From positions 1 to 13,349 of the forward strand of contig CAKSDA010000039.1 of the NCBI GenBank assembly GCA_934444895.1: a stretch of DNA of 13,349 nt. The letters are read 5' to 3'. The stretch is from an uncultured Eubacteriales bacterium. GTDB lineage: Bacteria > Bacillota > Clostridia > Oscillospirales > Acutalibacteraceae. Shown in pieces: positions 6,490 through 12,920 of the stretch (its first letter is position 1; every line of letters begins with the position of its first letter). Below the pieces are notes generated by a model. It was not told the origin of the DNA, did not search any database, and worked only from the letters and a program-made list of their open reading frames with translations. A program made the position numbers and the translations under genes.

Positions 6490-8712
6490 ATGAATGCCGA
6501 AATTATCGAAACCAGTACTTCCGACACTCTAAGCGGAACAGTAGAACACATTACATACTCAAACAAAAGCAACGGGTATACGGTTGCCGTACTAAACGCG
6601 AAGGATGAAGAGGTTACGGTTGTGGGAACCCTGCCGTTTATTTCGGTTGGCGATTTTATAACCGTTACCGGTCATTTTGATAATCATCGCACATACGGAC
6701 CTCAGTTTAAGGTTGAAAGCTTTGAGAGGTCCGAACCGTCCGGCAAGGGATCTGTTCTTTGTTATTTATCTTCAGGGGCAATAAGGGGTGTCGGACCGGC
6801 CACAGCAAAAAACATTGTCGACCGTTTTGGGGAAGACACCCTTAGCATAATTGAAACAGAGCCCGAGCGTTTGGCTGAAATTCGCGGAATATCCCGTGAA
6901 AAGGCCGAGATTATAGGTGCAGAATATCGCAAGCAGTTCGGCATACGCGAAGTTATGATGTTTCTGTCTCCTTTTAATGTATCGCCTGAAAAAGCTCTGA
7001 ATGTTTTCAACGCCCTGGGCTCTTCGGCAAAAGAAATAATCTCAAAAAATCCGTATGTTCTTTTCTGTGAAGATATAGGTTTTTCATTTGAAAAGACCGA
7101 AGAAATTGCATCCAGTTTTTCGGTTGCAAAAAATGATGAATATCGTATTGCCGCCGGAATCGAATATGTATTGCGGCACAATATTTCAAACGGTCACACC
7201 TGTATTCCGCGGGAAAAACTAGTTGCAACAGCGTCCAGGCTGCTTGAATGCGGCGCAGACGAGGTGGACGGCATATGCGAGGAAATGGTAAAATCGCTTA
7301 CTGTAAGAAAAAAGGTTATAAATGAAACCGAGCTTATATTCCTTCCGAAATATTTTTCAGCTGAGGAATATGTTGCTGCCAGGCTGGCAGTGCTTTTAAA
7401 GTATTCTCCGCCCCGCGAAATTATGGCGGATATAGAGATAGATTTTATTGAGTCCTCTGATCATATAAAATATGAGGCGCAGCAAAGAGCGGCAATAAAA
7501 ACCGCCTTATCCTGCGGAATAACCGTTTTAACCGGCGGCCCGGGCACCGGAAAAACCACAACCCTTAACGCCATAATAAAAATTCTTGAATCTAAGGACT
7601 GCGATATTTCCTTAGCCGCTCCCACCGGCAGGGCTGCCAAAAGAATGAGCGAACTCACGGGGCATAAAGCAAAGACAATACACCGTTTGCTTGAAGTGGA
7701 ATGGGGAGACAACGATCGCCCTGTTTTTGCAAGGAACGAAAAAAATCCTCTTAAATGCGATGTGCTTATTATTGACGAAATGTCTATGGTTGACATTCTT
7801 TTATTCGAAGCGCTGCTAAGGGCAGTTAGGCTTGGATGCAGAATTATTCTTGTGGGAGACGCCGACCAATTACCCAGCGTTGGGGCAGGAAATGTTCTTG
7901 CCGATATAATAAATTCAAATGTTGTCCCCTCTGTTCGGCTTGACAAGGTATTCCGCCAGGCAATGGAAAGCCTTATAACACAAAACGCCCACTTAATAAT
8001 TAATGGACAACCCCCGCATTTAGACTGCAAAACATCTGATTTTTTCATGATACAAAACACCGACAGAAATTCAGCCGCCGATATGGTTGTGGATCTTTGC
8101 GCCAAACGCCTGCCGGAGGCCTATGGCTTTGATCCCGCTTGTGACATACAGGTGTTGTGCCCTTCTAAAATGTTTGAGCTTGGCAGCGTTAATCTTAATA
8201 ACATGCTGCAATTCAGGCTAAATCCTTTAAAGAAAAATCAAAACAAACTTACCTTTAAGGGATTTGAACTTCGCGAAGGCGACAAAGTTATGCAGATAAA
8301 AAACAATTACGATATTACATGGACAAGCGACAGCGGAGAAAGCGGCACGGGGATATTTAACGGCGATATAGGTTCAATTGAAGAGATTGATCTAAAAAAC
8401 GGAATTGTCAAGGTGAAATTTGATGACCGCACAGCAGTATACTACAGTGAAAACATAGGAGAGCTGGAGCTTTCCTATGCAATGACCATACACAAAAGTC
8501 AGGGCAGTGAGTTTGAATGTGTTATTCTTCCGCTGCTTGATGCACCTTCGAAATTGCTTTACCGTAATTTGCTTTATACGGCGGTTACCAGAGCAAAAAA
8601 ACTCCTTATTGTTGTGGGAAGCAAAAAGGTATTTATGTCTATGGTGAACAATAACAGGAAAAATTTGAGGTATACCTCTTTAAGACAATTATTGGAGGAA
8701 AATTTTGTTTGA
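6490..8712 (+). CDS. recD2: ATP-dependent RecD2-type DNA helicase
   Basis: RecD2 is a 5'-to-3' superfamily 1B helicase that works without RecBC and is linked to DNA repair and replication-fork maintenance. The 740-residue length is typical. The N-terminus has an OB-like segment (about 12-80), then a helix-hairpin-helix region including GAIRGVGPATAKNIV (96-110). The motor motifs are in order: Walker A GGPGTGKTTT (349-358), APTGRAAKRM (377-386), Walker B IIDEMSM (427-433), GDADQLPSVGAGN (456-468), YAMTIHKSQGSEF (663-675) and TAVTRAKK (697-704). No key residue is missing. GGGAGG 7 bases before the ATG supports the start. It overlaps comF by 8 bp, so the two are coupled. Its own promoter may lie at 6256-6285. 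Confidence 0.96.
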   Translation: MNAEIIETSTSDTLSGTVEHITYSNKSNGYTVAVLNAKDEEVTVVGTLPFISVGDFITVTGHFDNHRTYGPQFKVESFERSEPSGKGSVLCYLSSGAIRGVGPATAKNIVDRFGEDTLSIIETEPERLAEIRGISREKAEIIGAEYRKQFGIREVMMFLSPFNVSPEKALNVFNALGSSAKEIISKNPYVLFCEDIGFSFEKTEEIASSFSVAKNDEYRIAAGIEYVLRHNISNGHTCIPREKLVATASRLLECGADEVDGICEEMVKSLTVRKKVINETELIFLPKYFSAEEYVAARLAVLLKYSPPREIMADIEIDFIESSDHIKYEAQQRAAIKTALSCGITVLTGGPGTGKTTTLNAIIKILESKDCDISLAAPTGRAAKRMSELTGHKAKTIHRLLEVEWGDNDRPVFARNEKNPLKCDVLIIDEMSMVDILLFEALLRAVRLGCRIILVGDADQLPSVGAGNVLADIINSNVVPSVRLDKVFRQAMESLITQNAHLIINGQPPHLDCKTSDFFMIQNTDRNSAADMVVDLCAKRLPEAYGFDPACDIQVLCPSKMFELGSVNLNNMLQFRLNPLKKNQNKLTFKGFELREGDKVMQIKNNYDITWTSDSGESGTGIFNGDIGSIEEIDLKNGIVKVKFDDRTAVYYSENIGELELSYAMTIHKSQGSEFECVILPLLDAPSKLLYRNLLYTAVTRAKKLLIVVGSKKVFMSMVNNNRKNLRYTSLRQLLEENFV

Positions 8713-9448
8713 TATAATAAACCGGTTTTTATCGGTTGTCTATCCCAACCGTTGCATTTGTTGCAAAAAGCTTATAACTTCAAAATATCTATGCGACGAC
8801 TGCAACGAAAAACTGCGCCCAATAGAGGTTTTAACCTGCAAAAAATGCGGTCTGCCCGTGAAACACTGTTGCTGCAACAGATATTTTTATTATTTTGATG
8901 AAGTCTATTCCGTTTTTGAAAATGCAGATTGTGCCAAACAAATAATGTATAATCTGAAGTTTGATTCCTATAAACGCGCTTCGGTATTCTTTGCCGATTG
9001 CATTGCAAACCGGCTGAGGGAAAATAATATTTTAAGTAAAACCGATTACATATGCGCCGTTCCTATGCATCATAAAAATCAAAGGCTGCGTGGATACAAT
9101 CAGGCGGAAATAATTGCGAAACTGCTTTCAAGGCAGCTTGATATTCCTTTTAAGCGCCTGCTTTCTCAGCCAAAACAAACAAAATTACAACACAACAGTA
9201 AAGATGTTTCGGAGAGGTTTGAGAACGCCAGAGGAAAGTATAAGTTTTTATCAAGGGAAATAATAAAAGATAAGAACATTTTAGTTATTGATGATATTAA
9301 AACAACCGGAGCAACTTTGAGTGAATGTTCTAAAATTTTAAAGTTTTCCGGAGCCGGTAAAGTCTATGCCGCCACCGCTCTTATAACATATCCCAAAGCC
9401 AAAAATAAAACCGACGCTGACCAAAAGGACAAGCGCCCGGAGTTTTAA
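8705..9448 (+). CDS. comF: ComF family phosphoribosyltransferase-like protein
   Basis: ComF proteins combine an N-terminal zinc finger with a type I phosphoribosyltransferase fold. In competent bacteria they act in DNA uptake; elsewhere the role is unclear. The 247 residues show the cysteine set C17, C19, C20, C30, C33 and C45, C48, C55-C57. RLRGYNQAEIIAK (127-139) and the PRPP loop VIDDIKTTGAT (194-204) follow. The TTG start at 8705 is supported by GGAGG at 8693-8697, 7 bases upstream, and overlaps the recD2 stop by 8 bp, so translation is probably coupled. The C-terminal tail is unusually lysine- and aspartate-rich (KNKTDADQKDKRPEF). Whether the host is transformable cannot be told from this window. 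Confidence 0.9.
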   Translation: MFDIINRFLSVVYPNRCICCKKLITSKYLCDDCNEKLRPIEVLTCKKCGLPVKHCCCNRYFYYFDEVYSVFENADCAKQIMYNLKFDSYKRASVFFADCIANRLRENNILSKTDYICAVPMHHKNQRLRGYNQAEIIAKLLSRQLDIPFKRLLSQPKQTKLQHNSKDVSERFENARGKYKFLSREIIKDKNILVIDDIKTTGATLSECSKILKFSGAGKVYAATALITYPKAKNKTDADQKDKRPEF

Positions 9449-9607
9449 GACAGGTATAAAATGTTTATTATTACAAAAAGTCAAATTCATAAATGAAAAC
9501 TTTTCCGGACGTTTTAAAGTATTCATTACGCACACACCTGCGCCCTACATGCGCCTTTCAAGCACCGGATATATTAGGTTATTATTCAAAGTTCAAGGAG
9601 TGAAAAT

Positions 9608-10630
9608 ATGGCAACAAATATTGCTATTGATATCGGAACATATAAAACTGTAATATCTTCCGGATCGGACATTGTTTTGGAGCTTCCCAGCGTTGTAACG
9701 GTTGACGCTGAAACCGAACAACCGATTTATTACGGAAAGAAGGCCTTTGAAACCATAGGCCGAACTCCGGACAGCCTTTCCTGCGTTTTCCCCATTCAGC
9801 GCAGTGTTATTGCCAATTATGATATTGCGGAAAGCATGCTTCAGGAATACTTAACCTCCGCTTTCGGAAATCGGATAATAAAGCCTAAGGTAATGGTTGT
9901 TATGCCAAGCGGAGTTACAGCCATGCAGCATCATTCGGTTGCCGATGTAGTTGAAGCCTCCGGCGGACGCAATACCTCAACAATAGAAGCCCCCATTGCC
10001 GTTGCAATTGGGCTCGGCCTTGACTTTGATCAACCGCGCGGCGAAATGGTAATAGATATGGGCGCCGGCACAACCGATGTGGCTACCCTTTCCATGGGTG
10101 GAATAGCAGTTTGTGATTCAATCAAAATTGCCTCACGCGATTTTGATGAAGAGATAATTAAATATGTAAAGAAAAGGTTTAATATTTTAGTCGGTCTTAC
10201 AACTGCGGAAGAGATAAAAAAGAAGGTAGGAACTGCGGTAAAACATACCCTTGATGTTTCTGTAAAGGCAAAAGGCAGGCATCTTCAAACCGGGCTTCCC
10301 ACCACATTTGAAATCACCTCCAACGAGGTTTATTACGCGATTATTGACAAATGCCATGAGATTATAAACGGCATAAAAAGTGTTTTGGAGCAAACACCGC
10401 CGGATCTTGTTGCCGACATTATGACCGATGGAATTTATTTAACCGGCGGCGGTTCTCTTTTAAACGGATTTGCCACATTGCTTGAACAGTCTATGGGTAC
10501 AACCGTTCACTTTGCAAAGGATCCCTCCCACACTGCGGTTAAAGGCGCGGCAGAGGCTCTTCATAACTCTAAGTATTTAAAAAATATTGATTACAGATAT
10601 AGGTCTATTCAGGAATTGAAGGTGGACTGA
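9608..10630 (+). CDS. MreB/Mbl-family actin-like protein, divergent
   Basis: Bacterial actins of this family form membrane-bound filaments that guide lateral wall synthesis. The length, 340 residues, is normal. Phosphate 1 loop DIGTYKTVI (8-16), PSVV (27-30), GRTPDSL (51-57), phosphate 2 loop DMGAGTTDVA (150-159) and adenosine motif LTGGGSLL (278-285) are all recognisable. Two features are odd. The first loop reads DIGTYKT where MreB usually has DLGTANT. The motif usually written IEEP is IEAP (126-129), so the residue just before Pro, matching the hydrolysis-linked Glu of MreB/Hsp70 and Gln137 of actin, is Ala. AAGGAG lies 7 bases before the ATG. It may be a secondary MreB paralogue; mreC and mreD are not in the window. 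I therefore leave the symbol blank. Confidence 0.85.
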   Translation: MATNIAIDIGTYKTVISSGSDIVLELPSVVTVDAETEQPIYYGKKAFETIGRTPDSLSCVFPIQRSVIANYDIAESMLQEYLTSAFGNRIIKPKVMVVMPSGVTAMQHHSVADVVEASGGRNTSTIEAPIAVAIGLGLDFDQPRGEMVIDMGAGTTDVATLSMGGIAVCDSIKIASRDFDEEIIKYVKKRFNILVGLTTAEEIKKKVGTAVKHTLDVSVKAKGRHLQTGLPTTFEITSNEVYYAIIDKCHEIINGIKSVLEQTPPDLVADIMTDGIYLTGGGSLLNGFATLLEQSMGTTVHFAKDPSHTAVKGAAEALHNSKYLKNIDYRYRSIQELKVD

Positions 10631-10682
10631 CGAAAGCCTAATTAGAATGACAAATCCGGGATATTAAAAGACCAAAATTTAA

Positions 10683-10728
10683 AAAAATCCGTGTTGCAGG
10701 CCAAAATGGCTTTATAACACGGATTTTT
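10683..10728. terminator. Bidirectional intrinsic terminator between the MreB-like gene and the small-gene operon
   Basis: AAAAATCCGTGTT (10683-10695) pairs perfectly with AACACGGATTTTT (10716-10728). Inside it is a second short stem, GCCA-AAA-TGGC (10700-10710). Read on the plus strand it ends in five T; read on the minus strand it ends in seven T (10681-10687 complement). It therefore closes both converging units, and is the better T-tract for the leftward one. Confidence 0.9.
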
Positions 10729-10748
10729 AATATACAGGAGGTACCTTT

Positions 10749-10985
10749 TTATTTATTTTTTTCAACGGCGTCGTTAATTTGTGCAATTCGGCAAAATCTG
10801 TAGTTGAAGCTTGCACAGTACCTTTTAATGCAGTCATTGCGAATTTTTCTGTCCGCAAAAACCTGCTTACAGAATTTTTCCTCTGCCGGGAATTCTTCAC
10901 AAGCCGAAAGTCCGGAGCAGAAAACAGAATTTCCTATAGTTTTATGATAATAAGGACATATCATTATAAAATCATCATTTGGCAT
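10749..10985 (-). CDS. Small cysteine-rich protein of unknown function (78 residues)
   Basis: This 78-residue protein has seven cysteines (C10, C23, C29, C39, C52, C57, C65) and H14. The core runs MICPYYHKT at 8-16 and IKRYCASFNYRFCRIA at 53-68. From memory, it resembles small Clostridia prophage and integrative-element proteins with a CPFYK...C.G...KRYC..F.Y..CP pattern, which probably bind zinc; no catalytic role is known to me. The ATG at 10985 has AGAAGG 10 bases upstream, partly within the end of the preceding zinc-ribbon gene. It is last in the leftward small-gene operon and is followed by the strong terminator. The gene call is good; the function is unknown. Confidence 0.72.
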   Translation of the reverse strand: MPNDDFIMICPYYHKTIGNSVFCSGLSACEEFPAEEKFCKQVFADRKIRNDCIKRYCASFNYRFCRIAQINDAVEKNK

Positions 10986-11001
10986 AAATTAAATCCTTCT
11001 T

Positions 11002-11142
11002 TCATTTTAATTCGTCAAGATTTGTGCTTTTACATCTGGGACAGCACAGAAATTCTTCATAAGGCGGATAACAAAGATTGTGCCTTTCGGTGTATATGTA
11101 ATTCTTGCTTATTATAAAATTACAGTCTCGGCAGATATACAT
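11002..11142 (-). CDS. Small zinc-ribbon protein (46 residues)
   Basis: This is a 46-codon gene reading MYICRDCNFIISKNYIYTER, then HNLCYPPYEEFLCCPRCKSTN and DELK. Two CxxC pairs (C4/C7 and C34/C37, with C33 beside them) flank a YTERH...YPPYEEF core. This is a rubredoxin-like or zinc-ribbon layout that I recall from many short proteins in Firmicute prophages and integrative elements. The start has GAGGTGAT about 4 bases upstream, overlapping the stop of the preceding gene 5 bp away, so translation is likely coupled. The role may be DNA or protein binding, but that is an inference. Confidence 0.75.
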   Translation of the reverse strand: MYICRDCNFIISKNYIYTERHNLCYPPYEEFLCCPRCKSTNLDELK

Positions 11143-11147
11143 TGCAA

Positions 11148-11288
11148 TCACCTCTTGACCTTTTTAAAACTTTCATTGCCGATTTTCTCAAACGCCCGAT
11201 CGGCGGATTCAATACACTCATTAAGTTCCATTATATATGCTGTCTGTTCTGCAATTATTTTTATTAAACCTTTTCTGTTTATATCCAT
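11148..11288 (-). CDS. Small helical protein of unknown function (46 residues)
   Basis: This is a 46-codon frame starting MDINRKGLIKIIAEQTAYIM and ending NESFKKVKR. It appears wholly helical, with acidic and basic residues alternating along the chain, and has one cysteine. I do not recognise it. Support comes from GGAGG 11 bases before the ATG, its position 41 bp after the HTH gene, and the next gene starting 5 bp after its stop. Size and context suggest a small accessory protein of the leftward operon. Confidence 0.55.
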   Translation of the reverse strand: MDINRKGLIKIIAEQTAYIMELNECIESADRAFEKIGNESFKKVKR

Positions 11289-11310
11289 TATTTCAATATC
11301 CTCCACATTT

Positions 11311-11324
11311 TTCTACTTTTTGTG
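11311..11324 (+). promoter_or_regulatory. Operator-like sequence, copy 1 (TTCTACTTTTTGTG)
   Basis: This 14-base sequence is identical, in inverted orientation, to the one in the spacer of the leftward promoter (11583-11596). It lies in the 41-bp gap between the HTH gene and the next small gene, within the leftward transcription unit. It is a candidate third repressor-binding site. Confidence 0.5.
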
Positions 11325-11329
11325 TACTT

Positions 11330-11518
11330 TCATTCGAAAAAAATATCATTAACCGTTATGGCTCCGAGGCCGGCAATTTTGATTGCTATGCTTGCCGGAA
11401 TGACCTTCGGAAATTTTTCATAGTACTTGTATATTCCTATCGGAATGTTTAGTTTTACCGCCATATCCTCATAGGAATATCCCAGATTTTCCCTAATTGT
11501 TTTGATAGTTTTTTGCAT
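11330..11518 (-). CDS. Small HTH (XRE-like) protein, Cro-like position (62 residues)
   Basis: The protein starts MQKTIKTIRENLGYSYEDMA; residues 8-50 fit a five-helix XRE/Cro fold. The first helix is IRENLGYS, the turn EDMAVKLNIP, and the recognition helix GIYKYYEKFPKVIP. The end, IAGLGAITVNDIFFE, matches the usual AxxxGVSVDDIFF close of such domains. The frame is open upstream to 11602, but ATG 11518 has AGGAGGT 9 bases before it, and the upstream part lies over the promoter. It is first in the leftward operon, facing the S24 repressor gene across a 351-bp control region, as cro faces cI in phages. The DNA-binding call is good; the Cro-like role is an inference. Confidence 0.75.
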   Translation of the reverse strand: MQKTIKTIRENLGYSYEDMAVKLNIPIGIYKYYEKFPKVIPASIAIKIAGLGAITVNDIFFE

Positions 11519-11573
11519 TTTTAGTACCTCCTGCATGCTTATTTTATTGGCGGATTTCCCTAAGACATTGAAT

Positions 11574-11602
11574 AGTATACACCACAAAAAGTAGAATGTC
11601 AA
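11574..11602 (-). promoter_or_regulatory. Consensus promoter of the leftward small-gene operon, with operator copy 2 in its spacer
   Basis: On the minus strand: TTGACA (11602-11597), exactly 17 bases, then TATACT (11579-11574). The spacer begins with TTCTACTTTTTGTG, occupying 11596-11583 directly after the -35. Transcription would start near 11567, about 49 bases before the HTH gene. Confidence 0.8.
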
Positions 11603-11643
11603 GAATTTTTTGTGAATTTTTTTGTAATTTTCTGCATTTTCTC

Positions 11644-11671
11644 TTGATTTTTTCTACATATTGTGTATAAT
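11644..11671 (+). promoter_or_regulatory. Promoter of the S24 repressor gene, with operator copy 3 in its spacer
   Basis: TTGATT (11644-11649), a 16-base spacer and TATAAT (11666-11671). The spacer contains TTCTACATATTGTG (11652-11665), which matches the other two copies at 12 of 14 positions. Transcription would start near 11678, giving a leader of about 190 bases. Confidence 0.7.
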
Positions 11672-11682
11672 ATAATATGTAG
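11654..11682. repeat. 9-bp perfect inverted repeat across the repressor -10 box
   Basis: CTACATATT (11654-11662) and AATATGTAG (11674-11682) are perfect inverted copies with 11 bases between them, which include most of TATAAT. The left arm is part of the operator-like sequence, so a dimer could cover the -10 and the start site. This fits autoregulation. Confidence 0.55.
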
Positions 11683-11869
11683 CTGGGGGTTTTAGCATTA
11701 TACGGCCGATTTCCGGAGGTTAATTGCGGTTATAAATTCCTCCGCCCGGTTTAAAAAACTTTACACTACCGCATAATGTAGGGTATATAATAACCATAAA
11801 TCGCCCTTTGCGAGCGATTCGTCCGTTAATACTGCTCTTTACAATTTAAAAAGAAGGTGGGTAAAAACT

Positions 11870-12478
11870 ATGTCAATTGGAAAAAACATTAAAAGGCTCC
11901 GTGAATCGAACAACATGACGCAAAGGGAGCTCGCCACAATTGCCGGAGTTACCGATAAGGCCGTATCAATGTGGGAATCGGATCAGAGAGACCCGCGCAT
12001 GGGTGCTATTTCAAAGATAGCAGAATACTTTGGTATAGAGAAAAGCGATATAATTGATGACCCCAACCCCTACAAAGATTACAGTGAAATTTTAACAGTT
12101 CCCGTTTTTGAAAGAATTGAGTACAAAAACGGGGCTATTGCCGTCGATAATGTCCTTTCCTTTTGCTCATTTTCCACCATGAATCTGCCTCAGGGAGAGT
12201 ATGTCTGTCTTAAGATATCAGACGACAGTATGTTTCCTAAATTTGAACCCGGCGATATTGCCATAATAAATCTTAAGGACTATGCGGAACAGGGGTCATA
12301 CGCTTTGGTTTCGGTAAACGAAGGGGCGGCTGTTATCAGGCAGGTTTCAATAAACGGGCCTAATGTGGTATTTTTTTGTGAAAATCCTTACTACAAAAAA
12401 CAGATATTCAACAAAACCGGCGACAATGTTAAATTTTTGGGAATTGTTGAAAGAATAATTCGTGATATAAGAAAGTAG
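11870..12478 (+). CDS. CI/LexA-like repressor: XRE HTH plus S24 peptidase-like domain
   Basis: Of 202 residues, 5-60 form an XRE helix-turn-helix (IKRLRESNNMTQRELATIAG, then VTDKAVSMWESDQRDP). Residues 77-200 form an S24 domain. The serine motif DDSMFPKFEPGD (118-129) keeps the catalytic Ser at S120. The strand where the catalytic Lys is expected (LexA VTVKRL) reads AAVIRQV (153-159), with R157 in that place. The linker VPVFERIEYKNGA (77-89) has no Ala-Gly or Cys-Gly scissile pair. A C-terminal ENPYY (171-175) matches the PENSEF position of LexA. GAAGGTGGG stands about 8 bases before the ATG. It probably represses both divergent promoters. Self-cleavage looks doubtful; an antirepressor or another signal could release it instead. 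Confidence 0.9.
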   Translation: MSIGKNIKRLRESNNMTQRELATIAGVTDKAVSMWESDQRDPRMGAISKIAEYFGIEKSDIIDDPNPYKDYSEILTVPVFERIEYKNGAIAVDNVLSFCSFSTMNLPQGEYVCLKISDDSMFPKFEPGDIAIINLKDYAEQGSYALVSVNEGAAVIRQVSINGPNVVFFCENPYYKKQIFNKTGDNVKFLGIVERIIRDIRK

Positions 12479-12656
12479 TACGGACTTTTTCCAAACCCTT
12501 TAAAATATTCGAAATCTTCTGTATGCAGCAGGCTTCAGCTTAGAGTTTAATCCGCCTGCTTACAAATAATGATTTTTTGCTTTTTATATTATGTATTATT
12601 ATGACCTTGCATTAATTCTTGCAAGGTTTAAAAAGGAATATATAAGGTTATATTAA

Positions 12657-12693
12657 ACACCGTGTCTCCTTGACTACATAGGGGACACGGTGT
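12657..12693. terminator. 13-bp stem-loop downstream of the repressor gene
   Basis: ACACCGTGTCTCC (12657-12669) pairs with GGGGACACGGTGT (12681-12693), with one G-U pair and an 11-base loop. It is followed by ATAATTATTTT, a weak T-tract. It may end the repressor transcript, but it overlaps the promoter at 12670-12698, so it could also be a regulatory palindrome. Confidence 0.6.
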
Positions 12694-12698
12694 ATAAT
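12670..12698 (+). promoter_or_regulatory. Consensus promoter for alr, embedded in the stem-loop
   Basis: TTGACT (12670-12675), exactly 17 bases, then TATAAT (12693-12698). The -35 lies in the loop and the -10 starts on the last base of the stem. A start near 12705 would give alr a leader of about 215 bases. Confidence 0.65.
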
Positions 12699-12920
12699 TA
12701 TTTTAGGCCGGCAAACAAAAATTTTATTCAAATTTCACATTTTTGCCGGATAAATTTTGCTCCTGAAAATTTTTGCTTCAAAATGCATGCAGTTTAAAAA
12801 CTTTAGGCGCAAAAGATGCTGCAAGGCTTGCACCTTGCAAAATCGGCAAGTCAAAAAACACCGAAATATTACTGTTTCGGCCAGGTTCGGCTTTGCGGGC
12901 CTGCAATTAGGAGTGTTAAA

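Larger units (their letters stand above)
11519..11869. promoter_or_regulatory. 351-bp divergent control region between the HTH gene and the S24 repressor gene
   Basis: It contains the leftward promoter (11574-11602), the rightward promoter (11644-11671), an operator-like copy in each, and a 9-bp inverted repeat across the rightward -10. Downstream, in the repressor leader, GGAGG..AATT/AATT-CCTCC (about 11714-11742) can form a bulged hairpin. CTAC-N8-GTAG (11766-11781) sits next to a weaker TTACAC-17-TATATA (11761-11789) promoter match. No gene is seen inside. Confidence 0.6.
12479..12920. other. 442-bp hairpin-rich region between the repressor gene and alr
   Basis: This AT-rich stretch has no convincing gene. 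It holds a run of stem-loops: ACCTTGC/GCAAGGT (about 12604-12628), the 13-bp stem 12657-12693, CCGGCAAA/TTTGCCGG (about 12708-12750), TGCAAGG-CTTGCA-CCTTGCA (about 12820-12839) and CCGAAA/TTTCGG (12861-12880). A consensus promoter lies at 12670-12698. The stretch after the promoter would be the untranslated leader of alr. Confidence 0.5.

Noticed and set aside
7461..8105. A 214-codon minus-strand open frame opposite recD2
   Set aside because: It mirrors the helicase motor motifs and has a Ser/Thr-rich low-complexity product, so it is an antisense shadow of recD2.
12699..12920. T-box or other known riboswitch in the alr leader
   Set aside because: No T-box consensus, specifier loop or terminator/antiterminator pair was recognised, so only a generic structured leader is claimed.
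10631..12920. Direct repeats or att sites flanking the regulatory island
   Set aside because: I found no convincing direct repeat pair at the two ends, and no tRNA gene is present, so no attachment site is claimed.
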